Source: Lentisphaeria bacterium (GTDB lineage Bacteria > Verrucomicrobiota > Lentisphaeria > Victivallales > Victivallaceae). Taken from it: DNA of 64,000 nucleotides. Both the position numbers and the translations under genes were made by a program. Within the stretch, counting starts at the first letter, position 1; the number at the start of each line of letters is the position of its first letter. Shown here piece by piece: positions 55,386 to 64,000 of this stretch. The notes beneath the pieces were generated by a model, which saw only the letters and a list, made by a program, of their open reading frames with translations, was not told the origin of the DNA and did no database searches. The stretch is from assembly GCA_017457105.1 (NCBI GenBank), contig JAFTIA010000086.1, positions 1 to 64,000 on the forward strand. Direction: 5' to 3'.

Positions 55386-56420
55386 TTACGGATGCAGAAT
55401 CACTTTCAATGCTCTGCAGGCGGCGATTTCTTCAAAAGCCGTTTCCCATTCCGTAAGCGGCATCCGGTGAGAGATCACTTCACCTGCGGGCAGCAGACCC
55501 TTTGCCACAAGAGCAATGGCACGATTCCAGCTGGTGTAGCTGGTGGACATGCCGAAAGAAATATCCAGAGACTTGGTGGAACAGGTGTTCCAGGGGAAGT
55601 CCACATTGCGGCCGCCGGTCAGACCCACTGCCTGCAATTTGCCCTTCTTGCGTGCCATGGCGGGCATCCCGGCAATGGCACGGGGAGCCCCGGAGCAATC
55701 GATCACCAGATCCGCACCCACGCCGTTGGTAAGATCCATCACCATTTCCGTCAGATCGACTTTCGCCACATTGACCACAGATTCAAACCCGAGAGCCTTC
55801 GCCTTTTCCAGACGCATCCCTTCATCCGGGGGCGCACCGGCCATGACCACATGACGGGCACCGGCGGCTTCCGCCGTCAACCCGCAAAGAAGCCCGATGG
55901 GGCCGGGACCGATCACCACCACAAAGTCACCGGCAACGATCCCGGCGCGTTCAATGACGTTATGCACGGCATTGGCGGTGGGTTCCAGCACGGCGGCGGT
56001 GTCAAAATCCATATTGTCCGGAATCTTATGGAGCAGATGTTCGGGCATCACCAGATATTTGCAGAAACTGCCGTGGATCCCCCAGCCGGGACTGCGCTTA
56101 TCCATACAGATCTGCGGATTGCCGGTACGGCAGAGATAGCACTGGCCGCAAGCCTTGGTATGGGGTTCCCCCACCACACGGTCGCCAAGTTTGTAATATT
56201 TGCAGTCCGGACCCAGTTCCACGATTTCCCCGGCAAATTCGTGACCGAGGATCACGGGAGGCCAGTAGGGGAACTGGTCTTCACGGACATGGAGGTCGGT
56301 CCCGCAAATACCGGTGGCCTTGATCTCCAGCAAAACTTCGCCCTTGCCGGGCTTGGGTTCCGGCATATCCATGAGTTCAAGGAAGCCTTTACCTTTCTGG
56401 GTCTTTACCAATGCAAGCAT
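55386..56420 (-). CDS. Zinc-dependent alcohol dehydrogenase (MDR family)
   Basis: Start [20 protein letters not shown] at 56420, 344 residues. Catalytic zinc motif [12 protein letters not shown] (His near 60), structural-zinc cysteines in [16 protein letters not shown], and the Rossmann motif [13 protein letters not shown]. This is the tdh/sorbitol-dehydrogenase type of MDR enzyme, oxidising a sugar alcohol or similar. It is downstream of a lipoprotein gene by 41 nt, own promoter possible. Confidence 0.9.
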   Translation of the reverse strand: MLALVKTQKGKGFLELMDMPEPKPGKGEVLLEIKATGICGTDLHVREDQFPYWPPVILGHEFAGEIVELGPDCKYYKLGDRVVGEPHTKACGQCYLCRTGNPQICMDKRSPGWGIHGSFCKYLVMPEHLLHKIPDNMDFDTAAVLEPTANAVHNVIERAGIVAGDFVVVIGPGPIGLLCGLTAEAAGARHVVMAGAPPDEGMRLEKAKALGFESVVNVAKVDLTEMVMDLTNGVGADLVIDCSGAPRAIAGMPAMARKKGKLQAVGLTGGRNVDFPWNTCSTKSLDISFGMSTSYTSWNRAIALVAKGLLPAGEVISHRMPLTEWETAFEEIAACRALKVILHP

Positions 56421-56461
56421 TTTCCAATCCTTTCTATTACGGGAATCATTCCCGGGTTGCA

Positions 56462-57004
56462 TTATTTTTCTTCAGCAGCCGCGCGGCGGAGTTCCACTGC
56501 GCGGGCATGATCTTTTACAGGCATCAGGAGCTGCACTTTCACCACATGCATGTAACGCTCACGGTAAGTACGGTTCGGTTCCACGACTTCACCGAAACTG
56601 TTGATCTTTGTGGGACTGCCGTCCGGCTGTGCGGCACGGACGCCGACTGTGCTGCGACCGGCCAGCATGGGGCTGACGGATTCCTGCCGGGAGGCGCCGT
56701 AATAACGGTTGACCAGCTTTTTCTCCATGGAAACGATCCGTGCAGCAGAAGCACCGTGTTCCCGGGCTTCCCCGGAAATTTTTTCCCGGACTTCCACCAT
56801 GTCGATCCCCGGAGGAACACTCATCTTCAGCTTGCCGATGACCTGAAATTCCCCTGGAGGAACCTCATCATCTGCCGAAAAGATCAAAACAGGACTGGTT
56901 TCCGGCAGTGGCGGAAAATCCTGTCCGATATATTCCACATCGATACACCCTGCCGCAAATACCATACAGCATATCGCCGCAAAATATTTTCCCAGATTTC
57001 TCAT
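56462..57004 (-). CDS. Lipoprotein
   Basis: Start MRNLGKYFAAICCMVFAAGC at 57004; the lipobox FAAGC is clear near residue 20. The 180-residue mature part has FQVIGKLKMSVPPGIDMVEV and helical KISGEAREHGASAARIVSME, no family recognised. It is 14 nt downstream of the CNNM-type gene in the same direction. Confidence 0.7.
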   Translation of the reverse strand: MRNLGKYFAAICCMVFAAGCIDVEYIGQDFPPLPETSPVLIFSADDEVPPGEFQVIGKLKMSVPPGIDMVEVREKISGEAREHGASAARIVSMEKKLVNRYYGASRQESVSPMLAGRSTVGVRAAQPDGSPTKINSFGEVVEPNRTYRERYMHVVKVQLLMPVKDHARAVELRRAAAEEK

Positions 57005-57018
57005 AAATTTTCGCCTTT

Positions 57019-58263
57019 TCAATCCAAAGCCAGACGCTTCAGCGTAAACTCCAATACCCTGCTCCGACGCACCTTGCGGACCAGAAATTCCGCCTGTTCC
57101 GTGCGGTACACATCCCCCACTCTGGGCGGCCGCTGCAGTTTTTTGGCAAACCACACAGATACCGGCTCCGTGCGCTTGGGCAGCGGCAGATGGGTATCCC
57201 GCCCCAGGATGGTCATGGCAATGCCGCCGCCGACCACCCAAACCCCCTCACTGGGTGAATAAAAAGTCCGGGGCAAAGGATCAAATTCATCATCCAGATC
57301 CCCCAGCAGTTCTTCCACAATATCTTCCAGCGTGACCATCCCCACGGTACGGCCCCGCTTGTCCTGCACGATCGCCATGTGGCAATGCTGTGTTACAAAC
57401 CTTTCCAGCAATGCAGAAGCCGATTCCGTGACATCCGCAAAGTCAATGGGCCGGATAATGTCGCTCAACCGGGCATTTTCCTTGCCGGAACGGAAACTGG
57501 AAACAACTTCCTTAAAGTTCACATAACCAAGCACTTTATCCGGATCGCCGCCATCACACACCGGGTAACGGGTATGGAAATCCCGCCCCGTCCAGTTGAT
57601 GGCATCCGACAATGTCTGCCTGTCCGACATGAACGAAATACTTTCCACCGGCAGCATCACATCCCGGGCCGTTTCCCGGGAGAGAAGCGGCGCCGCATTG
57701 ATGATCCGTTCCTGACGGCTGGAGATCTGCTGGGAACTGCGCGCCAGTGCCGCCAGTGCCGAAATTTCTTCCGCCGCAGACGGTGCCGGGTCCTTTTTCC
57801 GCCGTTCAAACGGACGGTTGATAAAGTACACCAGCCAGATAAGCGGCGTCATCACCAGTACCGTCACCGCCAGCGGCTTGGCGGCAATGATCAATACCTG
57901 CTCATTGAACCGGACACCCAGTGTCTTGGGCAGGATCTCCGTATATTGCACCATCACCAGCGTAAACGCCAGCGAAAAGACCCACAGCCAGCTTTCTCCA
58001 AACAACTTGTCAAACTGCGCCCCCGCCACGGACGCACCGATGGTGTGAGCGGCAGTATTGACGATCAGGATCACCGCAATGGGCTTTTCTATATCCCGTT
58101 TGAGTTTCTGGCAAATCTCCCCGACTTTGCCGTGATCCTGCCGCAAACTTGCCAGCTGACTGGGAGTCAGACTCAAAAGAGCCGCTTCCAACAGCGAACA
58201 CATACATGAGAAAAAGATCGCACCTGCCAGACTGCCAATCAACAAGATCCATGTCATCATCAT
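57019..58263 (-). CDS. CNNM/CorC-type transporter-associated protein (DUF21, two CBS)
   Basis: 414 residues. DUF21 membrane part with three to four helices (SLAGAIFFSCMCSLLEAALL, AVILIVNTAAHTIGASVAGA, LPKTLGVRFNEQVLIIAAKP), then two CBS domains (about 200-320: DVMLPVESISFMSDRQTLSD, CHMAIVQDKRGRTVGMVTLE) and a CorC_HlyC-like end (VWVVGGGIAMTILGRDTHLP). Linked to Mg2+/Co2+ efflux or toxin-like hemolysin annotation in databases; function here likely cation homeostasis. Confidence 0.88.
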   Translation of the reverse strand: MMMTWILLIGSLAGAIFFSCMCSLLEAALLSLTPSQLASLRQDHGKVGEICQKLKRDIEKPIAVILIVNTAAHTIGASVAGAQFDKLFGESWLWVFSLAFTLVMVQYTEILPKTLGVRFNEQVLIIAAKPLAVTVLVMTPLIWLVYFINRPFERRKKDPAPSAAEEISALAALARSSQQISSRQERIINAAPLLSRETARDVMLPVESISFMSDRQTLSDAINWTGRDFHTRYPVCDGGDPDKVLGYVNFKEVVSSFRSGKENARLSDIIRPIDFADVTESASALLERFVTQHCHMAIVQDKRGRTVGMVTLEDIVEELLGDLDDEFDPLPRTFYSPSEGVWVVGGGIAMTILGRDTHLPLPKRTEPVSVWFAKKLQRPPRVGDVYRTEQAEFLVRKVRRSRVLEFTLKRLALD

Positions 58264-58345
58264 TTTCCGCCCCCCGTCTGCTGACAGTCAAAACTGGGGG
58301 CGTTACCCGGGTGCGGGTCCTCTGAATCACTGATTTCCATATTCC

Positions 58346-59947
58346 CTACTTTTGTTTATCCCCGGCCGCTTCTGCGGCCTGCTCTTCTGCGATCTTCGCC
58401 TTCAAAATCCGGCTCATAGCCGGCGGGAAGAACTTCAAACAATTTTCCACAACACCTTTTTTGATGTCGTCATAAGGCGGCAGCCCCACACGGGTCTCCT
58501 GCCCCTTGGCGGTGCCGCTCATGTACGACTTGTAAACAAAACGCGCCAAACGCTCGTTCGCCACAGCCGCATCATGCTCGTTATACACCAGAAAATACAA
58601 ACTGCGCCAGATCAGACTTGCCACCAGTTCCCCGGCTTTTTTTACGCTGGCATCCCGGACTTCCTCCGTAAAACGGTGCATGACAAAGGCTTCCATTGTA
58701 CGGTATTTTTTCGGGTCCCCATCGATTTTGGCAAGTTCCTTGAAATATTCCTCGGCCTTTTTGAATTTGCCGTAGCGAAACATCATCACAATGGCTTCTT
58801 TCATAAAGTTGATCTTTACCGAAAAGAAGGTACTCTGGCGATCATTGTTTTCGTACGCTTCTTCAAAAGTGCGCTTGACCGCATCCGCCAGTTCCAGATT
58901 CGGTGCCATCTGCGCCGTGGAGAAGTCTTTGGTATCCGCCAGCATCAGCCGCCCGCTCCGGAAGGCTTCGTACAAAGACTGGCTCACCACACGCTCGCAG
59001 TTGATATCTTTCCCGCCGGGAGTCTTCAACAACCCCATGCGCGCCCAGTAAATAGCCTGCGCCTCCGGCAGACGCCAGTCCAGCTTGCCGTATTTCTGAT
59101 TGATCTCATGGACCAGTTTGGCATCCAGCTTGAACCGCTGTTTCAAAAGACGGACACGGAAGGCAAGGTCGATTTTCTTTGCCAGTTCCGCATTCCGCAG
59201 AGCGGCGGTAAAGGCTTCCGGGAGTTTGGCTTTGTTTTCCACAAAGGCGGCGTACAGAGCCGCTTCATCCGGATAACCGGCTTTCATGGCCGCCTCCCAG
59301 AGTTTTTCATTGCCGCCGAAACTTGCCATGAATTCTTTGGCATCCGCCGGAGCCGCCGCCCAGTCCGTGAAATCATCCGTATTGCCGATGACTTCCGTCA
59401 TGGCCTGGGCAAGCTGGACTTTGTAATACTGGTTGGCATCGTCCATGTAATTGCCCATTTTGTGCTGGAAGATCCATGCAAGATCTTTATACAGCACCGG
59501 ATCTTCCGGATTATAAAGCAAAGCACGGTCACGGATCAGCCGAATCCCTTCGTTGACCCAGCGCCAGCGGTCGGCGAAGTCGGAACATGTTACAGAAATA
59601 TTGTACGCCATGTTCCACGCCAGATACGCCGTGGCTCCGGAAAAGGTGGGCTGCAAATCTGTCAGCCAGCGTGCCAGCTGCGCCATTTCGTAATAATTGC
59701 CTTTTTCCTGCAGTGCCCCGGCACGGAGCCACAGCAAGTCCGCAATCAACCCCCGGAAACTCCCCAGGGCCACGGTGGTGAATGCTACCAAGGGCGGCGC
59801 ATTTTCGATCTGCCCGGTAAAACGCAGATGGTGTTCTTTGATCTGGCTTTCCAGACGGTTTTCCACACGGCTCAGGCCGAAAAGCAGCACCAGTGTGACC
59901 ACTCCCAGCAAGCCGTAAAGACTCAATGTACGGAATTTACTGTTCAT
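58346..59947 (-). CDS. Membrane-anchored TPR-like protein of the ABC exporter operon
   Basis: 533 residues with one N-terminal helix (LYGLLGVVTLVLLFGLSRVE) and a long helical, TPR-like soluble part (LAWNMAYNISVTCSDFADRW, AWIFQHKMGNYMDDANQYYK, MFRYGKFKKAEEYFKELAKI). It overlaps the permease by 4 nt, so it is the last gene of the ABC operon and likely an envelope partner. Its role is unknown. Confidence 0.65.
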   Translation of the reverse strand: MNSKFRTLSLYGLLGVVTLVLLFGLSRVENRLESQIKEHHLRFTGQIENAPPLVAFTTVALGSFRGLIADLLWLRAGALQEKGNYYEMAQLARWLTDLQPTFSGATAYLAWNMAYNISVTCSDFADRWRWVNEGIRLIRDRALLYNPEDPVLYKDLAWIFQHKMGNYMDDANQYYKVQLAQAMTEVIGNTDDFTDWAAAPADAKEFMASFGGNEKLWEAAMKAGYPDEAALYAAFVENKAKLPEAFTAALRNAELAKKIDLAFRVRLLKQRFKLDAKLVHEINQKYGKLDWRLPEAQAIYWARMGLLKTPGGKDINCERVVSQSLYEAFRSGRLMLADTKDFSTAQMAPNLELADAVKRTFEEAYENNDRQSTFFSVKINFMKEAIVMMFRYGKFKKAEEYFKELAKIDGDPKKYRTMEAFVMHRFTEEVRDASVKKAGELVASLIWRSLYFLVYNEHDAAVANERLARFVYKSYMSGTAKGQETRVGLPPYDDIKKGVVENCLKFFPPAMSRILKAKIAEEQAAEAAGDKQK

Positions 59948-61371
59948 TTTCGGATCACCAATCCCATTTCACGCCGCCGGTACATCCAGATACCGAAGAG
60001 GAAGAGCGGCAATGCCCGCACTACCAGATAAGAAAGGATCAAGCCGCCGATAAAGCTCATCTCGATCAATTCCCCCTGGGACACCATCTCCGTAACGGCA
60101 AATTTCTGAATGGGGATCACCACGATCAGCACCAGTTTCCCCACATAATACCCCACATAATCCGCCGCTCCGCCGAAGAAACTGGTTTCCGCCATGTAAG
60201 AGGCGAAACTGCCGAACAGCAGATAAGAGATCACTACAAAAATCGCCGTGGGCATGGTCAGAAATGCCGCCGCCGCACAGGCAAGCCCGGTCAAAATCAC
60301 CAGTTCCAAAAACATCACCAGCACACAACGGGCGTAGTTTTCCCCGAAACTTGCCACTTTCAGCAAAAGTTTCGGACCGTCAGCCGGCTGGAAAAAGAGC
60401 TTCTGACCACGGGGATCCGCATTCTGGAAACCCACTTCCAACGTGCCGTCCGGCGCAACCAGCCGCCACTCGCCGCGGAGAGTCTTTTCGTTGAATACCC
60501 CTGTACGGATACTTTCCGGCTGGGGAGTAAGAGTCGTCCAGAAAGTCTGGAAACCCAGCGTTTTCCCCGCCTGGAACTCCGTGCCTTTTTCCTCCTTGCG
60601 GATGGGGACGCGCACCGCCCAGGTACCGAGAGTCATCCGCTGGCCCTCGTGATGGATGCGCCCCACATAACTGCGGTAACGCAAGTACAACGGTGCCTGA
60701 AGATCGGCGGGCAGTCCGGTAAAACGCCATATTTTGGAATTGCCAAAACTGATTTCCCCCTGCAGTGCTTCCGCCTGACGGCGGACTTCCTGATATTCTT
60801 TTTCCTTTGCCTGCGGAGAATCGTCCGGCAATTCCCGGCCTGCGGCACGCATACGGGCGTGTTTTTCGTTGATGGAAAGCCGGGTGATGTGGTCGATATC
60901 CGCCGCTTCCGGGAGAAAAACCCGGCGTCCCACCAGAACTTCATTTTCCGCACGGGTACGGTCTTCCGGATCAAATTCCGTTGCGTTGAATTTCCACATC
61001 ACAATGGCAAACACCGTCATGGTACTGATCAGCAGAAGCACCGTATTGATCGCCAGAATACCGGAAAATTTCCCCAGCCAGATCGTGACTCTGGATACCG
61101 GTTTGGTAATGACCATGTGCAGCTGATAACTGTCCACATCGTGGCACATGACAAAACATCCGAGCCAGATGGAGGATAACGCCAGGATCAGCAATACTGT
61201 GGAAAGACTGTAAAGAAGCGAAACCTGAATAAATCCCGCCGCGGTACTGTCCCCCGCCGTGCCGGGGATCAGCAGTACACATAAAAGCAACACCCCCAGC
61301 AGAAGCTGGAAGATGTGAGAGCGCACTGCATGACGGACCGTCAATGCGGCTATGGCAAAAAATGCCTTCAT
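59944..61371 (-). CDS. ABC transporter permease
   Basis: 475 residues of the ABC-2 / gliding-motility-exporter type: helix near the start (HIFQLLLGVLLLCVLLIPGT), SLLYSLSTVLLILALSSIWL, MCHDVDSYQLHMVITKPVSR, then a long extracytoplasmic loop (about 130-310) and four to five C-terminal helices (MFLELVILTGLACAAAAFLT, IFVVISYLLFGSFASYMAET). Overlaps the ATPase gene by 4 nt. Substrate unknown. Confidence 0.82.
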   Translation of the reverse strand: MKAFFAIAALTVRHAVRSHIFQLLLGVLLLCVLLIPGTAGDSTAAGFIQVSLLYSLSTVLLILALSSIWLGCFVMCHDVDSYQLHMVITKPVSRVTIWLGKFSGILAINTVLLLISTMTVFAIVMWKFNATEFDPEDRTRAENEVLVGRRVFLPEAADIDHITRLSINEKHARMRAAGRELPDDSPQAKEKEYQEVRRQAEALQGEISFGNSKIWRFTGLPADLQAPLYLRYRSYVGRIHHEGQRMTLGTWAVRVPIRKEEKGTEFQAGKTLGFQTFWTTLTPQPESIRTGVFNEKTLRGEWRLVAPDGTLEVGFQNADPRGQKLFFQPADGPKLLLKVASFGENYARCVLVMFLELVILTGLACAAAAFLTMPTAIFVVISYLLFGSFASYMAETSFFGGAADYVGYYVGKLVLIVVIPIQKFAVTEMVSQGELIEMSFIGGLILSYLVVRALPLFLFGIWMYRRREMGLVIRK

Positions 61372-62537
61372 TTGTTTTTCCCCAGAAGATCGGCAAGTTT
61401 TTCGTCAGCGGCTTCCAGATTGCGGCGGGTTTCCTCATCCGCCCCCGGAACTGCTGCGGCAACTTCCTGTTTCGGTTCATCTTCCGCCAGTGCGCCGATC
61501 TTGTTTTCCAGCACTTCGGCTTCTTCCGGAGCTGCGGCGGCAGACTCTTTTTCCGCCGGAGCAGCAGGTTTAGCCTCATCCAGCAGCGACTGCAATGCCG
61601 CACCGGCCGGATCGTCGGCAGAAAGATATTCGGCGATCTGGCCGCTGCTGACCGCACCGGCCGTTTCCACGCTTTCGGCCTTCGCCTGTTCGATCACATC
61701 CAGGAAGAACGATTCCAGACTCCGGTGCGGGTGATCCACAGAAAATTCCCCGTCTTTGAAATTCGCCCGCAGGATCTCCAGCATTTTCTTCATGGCTTCC
61801 GGCGGCAGTTCCGGCGTAACGATACGGGTTTCCTGCTTCATGGTCAGAAGTTCATTCAAGGTCCCGGTGGCACGGATCTTGCCGCCGTACAGAATGATCA
61901 CCCGGTCGCAAATATCTTCGATGTCGCTTAAAAGATGACTTGTTACCACCACGGTCTTGCCGCGGCGTTTCAGGTTCATGATAAGATCTTTCACTTCCCG
62001 GCACCCCAGCGGGTCCAGACCGCTGGTGGGCTCGTCCAGAATCAGGAATTCCGGGTCGTTGATCATGGCCTGCGCCAGACCGATACGGCGCGCCATCCCC
62101 TTGGAAAACTCCCCGACACGGCGGCGGCGCGCATGCGCCATCCCCACCATGTCCAACAGCTGATCGATCCGGCGGCGCCGTTCTTCTTTGGAAAGATTGA
62201 ACAAGGCACCGAAAAAGTCCAGCGTTTCCTCTGCGGTCAGATACTTATACAAATAAGATTCTTCCGGCAGATACCCGATCTCCCGCTTGGTTTCCACCGC
62301 CCGGGGGGAACGCCCCAGCACCGACAGCTGCCCGCCGGTGGGATACAGGAGCCCCAGGATCATTTTGACCGTCGTGGATTTGCCGGAACCGTTGGGTCCC
62401 AGAAGCCCCACCACTTCGCCCTCGTGGATCTCAAAATCAATATCGTTGACCGCCCGTGCTTTGGGTCTGCCCCAGAAGTCCCGGAAGACCTTGGTAAGGC
62501 CCACTGCCCGGACTACCGGATTGTTTGTTGTGGCCAT
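61368..62537 (-). CDS. ABC transporter ATP-binding protein
   Basis: 389 residues with Walker A GLLGPNGSGKST, signature FSKGMARRIGLAQAM, Walker B FLILDEPTSGLDP and the H-loop VVTSHLL. The CcmA/NatA-like ATPase is extended by about 150 residues rich in Ala and Glu (AAAAPEEAEVLENKIGALAE) with no known domain. It drives the 59944 permease. Confidence 0.92.
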   Translation of the reverse strand: MATTNNPVVRAVGLTKVFRDFWGRPKARAVNDIDFEIHEGEVVGLLGPNGSGKSTTVKMILGLLYPTGGQLSVLGRSPRAVETKREIGYLPEESYLYKYLTAEETLDFFGALFNLSKEERRRRIDQLLDMVGMAHARRRRVGEFSKGMARRIGLAQAMINDPEFLILDEPTSGLDPLGCREVKDLIMNLKRRGKTVVVTSHLLSDIEDICDRVIILYGGKIRATGTLNELLTMKQETRIVTPELPPEAMKKMLEILRANFKDGEFSVDHPHRSLESFFLDVIEQAKAESVETAGAVSSGQIAEYLSADDPAGAALQSLLDEAKPAAPAEKESAAAAPEEAEVLENKIGALAEDEPKQEVAAAVPGADEETRRNLEAADEKLADLLGKNK

Positions 62538-62555
62538 AACTTGCGCCCCTCCTGC

Positions 62556-64000
62556 TTACTGAACCTGCCGGTTCTCCTCAAATGTCAATTCTTCGCCGGT
62601 ACGCACCAACCGAGCACTGTTGAAAATAATGACCAGTGTACTGCCCGTATGCAGGATCGCCGCCGCAATAGGCGTCATCCACCCGAAGACGGATAAGGCC
62701 ATGCCGCCGATCACAAACACCATGCCGAACACCAGATTCTGATTGATGATCATCCGGGATTTCCGGGAGAGCACCAGCAGCATGGGAATGCGCCGCAGAT
62801 CGTTGGTCATCAACGCAATAGAGGCACTGTTGATCGCCACATCGCTGCCGATGGCCCCCATGGCGATACCCAGATCCCCGGCGGCAAGGGCGGGAGCGTC
62901 GTTCACACCGTCCCCCACCACAGCAACACGGTTGGAGCGTTTCAGATTCTCCACAAATTCCACCTTGCCTTCCGGCAGACATTCACTGCGGAAATCATCC
63001 AACTGCAAAGTTTCCGCCACGGTTTCCGCCACAGAGGCACGGTCACCGGTGACCATGGAAACATAACGCACCCCGTTGTTCCGCAGGGTTTTGACCATAT
63101 CCAGAGATTCCCGGCGGAGTTTATCCTTGAACCCGATCCAGCCCAGCACCGTATTGCCGCTGGCCACATAGACCACGCTCATGCCGGCCTGTTCTTCCGC
63201 CGCATGATCCGGCAGGGTCAAGCCCTGTTCCAGCATCCAGTTGGCGCGGCCGATGCGGCAGAGAGCACCATTGATGCTGGCGATGACGCCTTTCCCGTGT
63301 TCTTCACGGAAATCTGCGGCTTCATCCAGCTGCAGTCCGGCATCGGAAGCGATCTTCTGGATGGCAAGAGCCGTGGGGTGATTGCTGTAACGCTCTGCCG
63401 AAGCCGCCGTTTTCAGCAATTCCGCCTGTTTGATCTCGCCGAAAGGCTGGATCTTCACCACAGAAAGAATGCCGTCCGTCAGGGTCCCGGTTTTGTCAAA
63501 TACAAAGGCGGAAATATGCGCCGCCAGTTCCAGATGGCTCATATTTTTGATCAGGATCCCCAGACGGGCCGCCGCCGCCACCGCCGCAACCACCGCCGTC
63601 GGCGTGGCAAGCACCACCGCACAGGGGCAGGCAATGACCATCAGCGTGATCACACGGGACATATCCCCCGTGAACGCCCATGTTACATAAGCCAGCATCA
63701 GCACCGTGGGGGTGTAATACCCGGCATAACGGTCAATGATACGCACCACCGGCGGACGGCTGCCTTCGGCGGCAAGGATCATGTCTTTGACCTTGCCCAG
63801 CGTGGTATCACTGCCGACTTTGGTGACTTCCAGATCCACCAGACCGGTCAGGTTCTGGGTCCCGGCATACACTTCATCGCCCGCAGACTTGTCCACCGGC
63901 ACAGATTCCCCGGTGATGGATGCCTGATTGACCGTACTTTCCCCCTGAATGATTTTGGCATCCACCGGGAAGTTTTCGCCGGGACGCACCCGGATGATGT
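62556..64000 (-). CDS. Heavy-metal P-type ATPase, C-terminal part (cut by the window end)
   Basis: The start lies beyond the window. Visible are the TGES actuator motif (ASITGESVPVDKS), the metal-binding CPC in MVIACPCAVVLATPTAV, the phosphorylation site VFDKTGTLTDG, the P-domain MVTGDRASVAETV and VVGDGVNDAPALAAGDLGIA. The terminal helix has ILHTGSTLVIIFNSARLV, with HTG where Zn/Cd pumps often have DxG, so the ion (Cu or Zn/Cd/Co) is unclear. It ends 18 nt before the ABC ATPase gene. Confidence 0.92.
   Translation of the reverse strand, partial: IIRVRPGENFPVDAKIIQGESTVNQASITGESVPVDKSAGDEVYAGTQNLTGLVDLEVTKVGSDTTLGKVKDMILAAEGSRPPVVRIIDRYAGYYTPTVLMLAYVTWAFTGDMSRVITLMVIACPCAVVLATPTAVVAAVAAAARLGILIKNMSHLELAAHISAFVFDKTGTLTDGILSVVKIQPFGEIKQAELLKTAASAERYSNHPTALAIQKIASDAGLQLDEAADFREEHGKGVIASINGALCRIGRANWMLEQGLTLPDHAAEEQAGMSVVYVASGNTVLGWIGFKDKLRRESLDMVKTLRNNGVRYVSMVTGDRASVAETVAETLQLDDFRSECLPEGKVEFVENLKRSNRVAVVGDGVNDAPALAAGDLGIAMGAIGSDVAINSASIALMTNDLRRIPMLLVLSRKSRMIINQNLVFGMVFVIGGMALSVFGWMTPIAAAILHTGSTLVIIFNSARLVRTGEELTFEENRQVQ

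Overview
The window looks like a chromosome fragment of a Lentisphaerae/Victivallales-type bacterium (PVC group). The evidence is three prepilin-like proteins with the [17 protein letters not shown] leader and a late H..GG.N.AWADGH-type motif, a heparinase II/III-like protein, large secreted propeller proteins, a Gfo/Idh oxidoreductase, paired secretin-like genes and an ExbB/ExbD/TonB-like set. This is taxonomic inference from gene content; no rRNA is present.

Region 1 (about 1-18430) is a visibly AT-rich accessory island, mostly on the + strand. It ends at the 3' end of a tRNA-Ala(CGC) gene (18433-18509, minus), the usual position for an integrated island, but no integrase is visible. From left to right it holds a Fic protein, a membrane-anchored unknown, a sliding-clamp-like fragment fused to a glycine-zipper segment, an ECF-like sigma factor overlapping a transmembrane Ser/Thr kinase, a DUF4143 ATPase, and two copies of a structured leader RNA with alternative P1 and terminator pairings, each just upstream of a gene. 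Then comes a tight operon of two small proteins, a Ycf46-like AAA+ ATPase, two large Asp-box proteins whose two modules are in opposite order, and a DUF1232 protein. Two small proteins, a complete retron (msr-msd RNA and reverse transcriptase), a possible TerB-like membrane protein and a GIY-YIG protein follow. Several island genes start 25-40 nt after an intrinsic-terminator-like hairpin, which suggests widespread attenuation.

Region 2 (18430-24600) returns to GC-richer, minus-strand chromosomal genes: a Gfo/Idh oxidoreductase, thiI, hisC, an esterase and dnaN. A 291-bp non-autonomous element with ISL3-like ends lies between the oxidoreductase and thiI.

Region 3 (24860-40315) is a catabolic and surface locus: two amidohydrolase-like proteins, two tandem M14 carboxypeptidase-like proteins, a heparinase-like protein, two tandem secreted propellers of about 895 residues, two prepilin-like proteins (one carrying an in-frame hairpin-rich insertion between two copies of its leader), a secreted protein and a DegT-type aminotransferase.

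Region 4 (40600-53788) holds a MarR regulator downstream of two secretin-family genes, a lipoprotein, and then a minus-strand series gyrB, recA, a giant TPR protein, ExbB, ExbD, a TonB-like protein and a small zinc-ribbon membrane protein. Region 5 (54592-64000) holds another prepilin-like protein, a zinc alcohol dehydrogenase, a lipoprotein, a CNNM/CorC-type protein, an ABC exporter operon and the C-terminal part of a metal P-type ATPase. Intergenic gaps in regions 2-5 carry an interspersed repeat family with nested 9-10 bp microrepeats.
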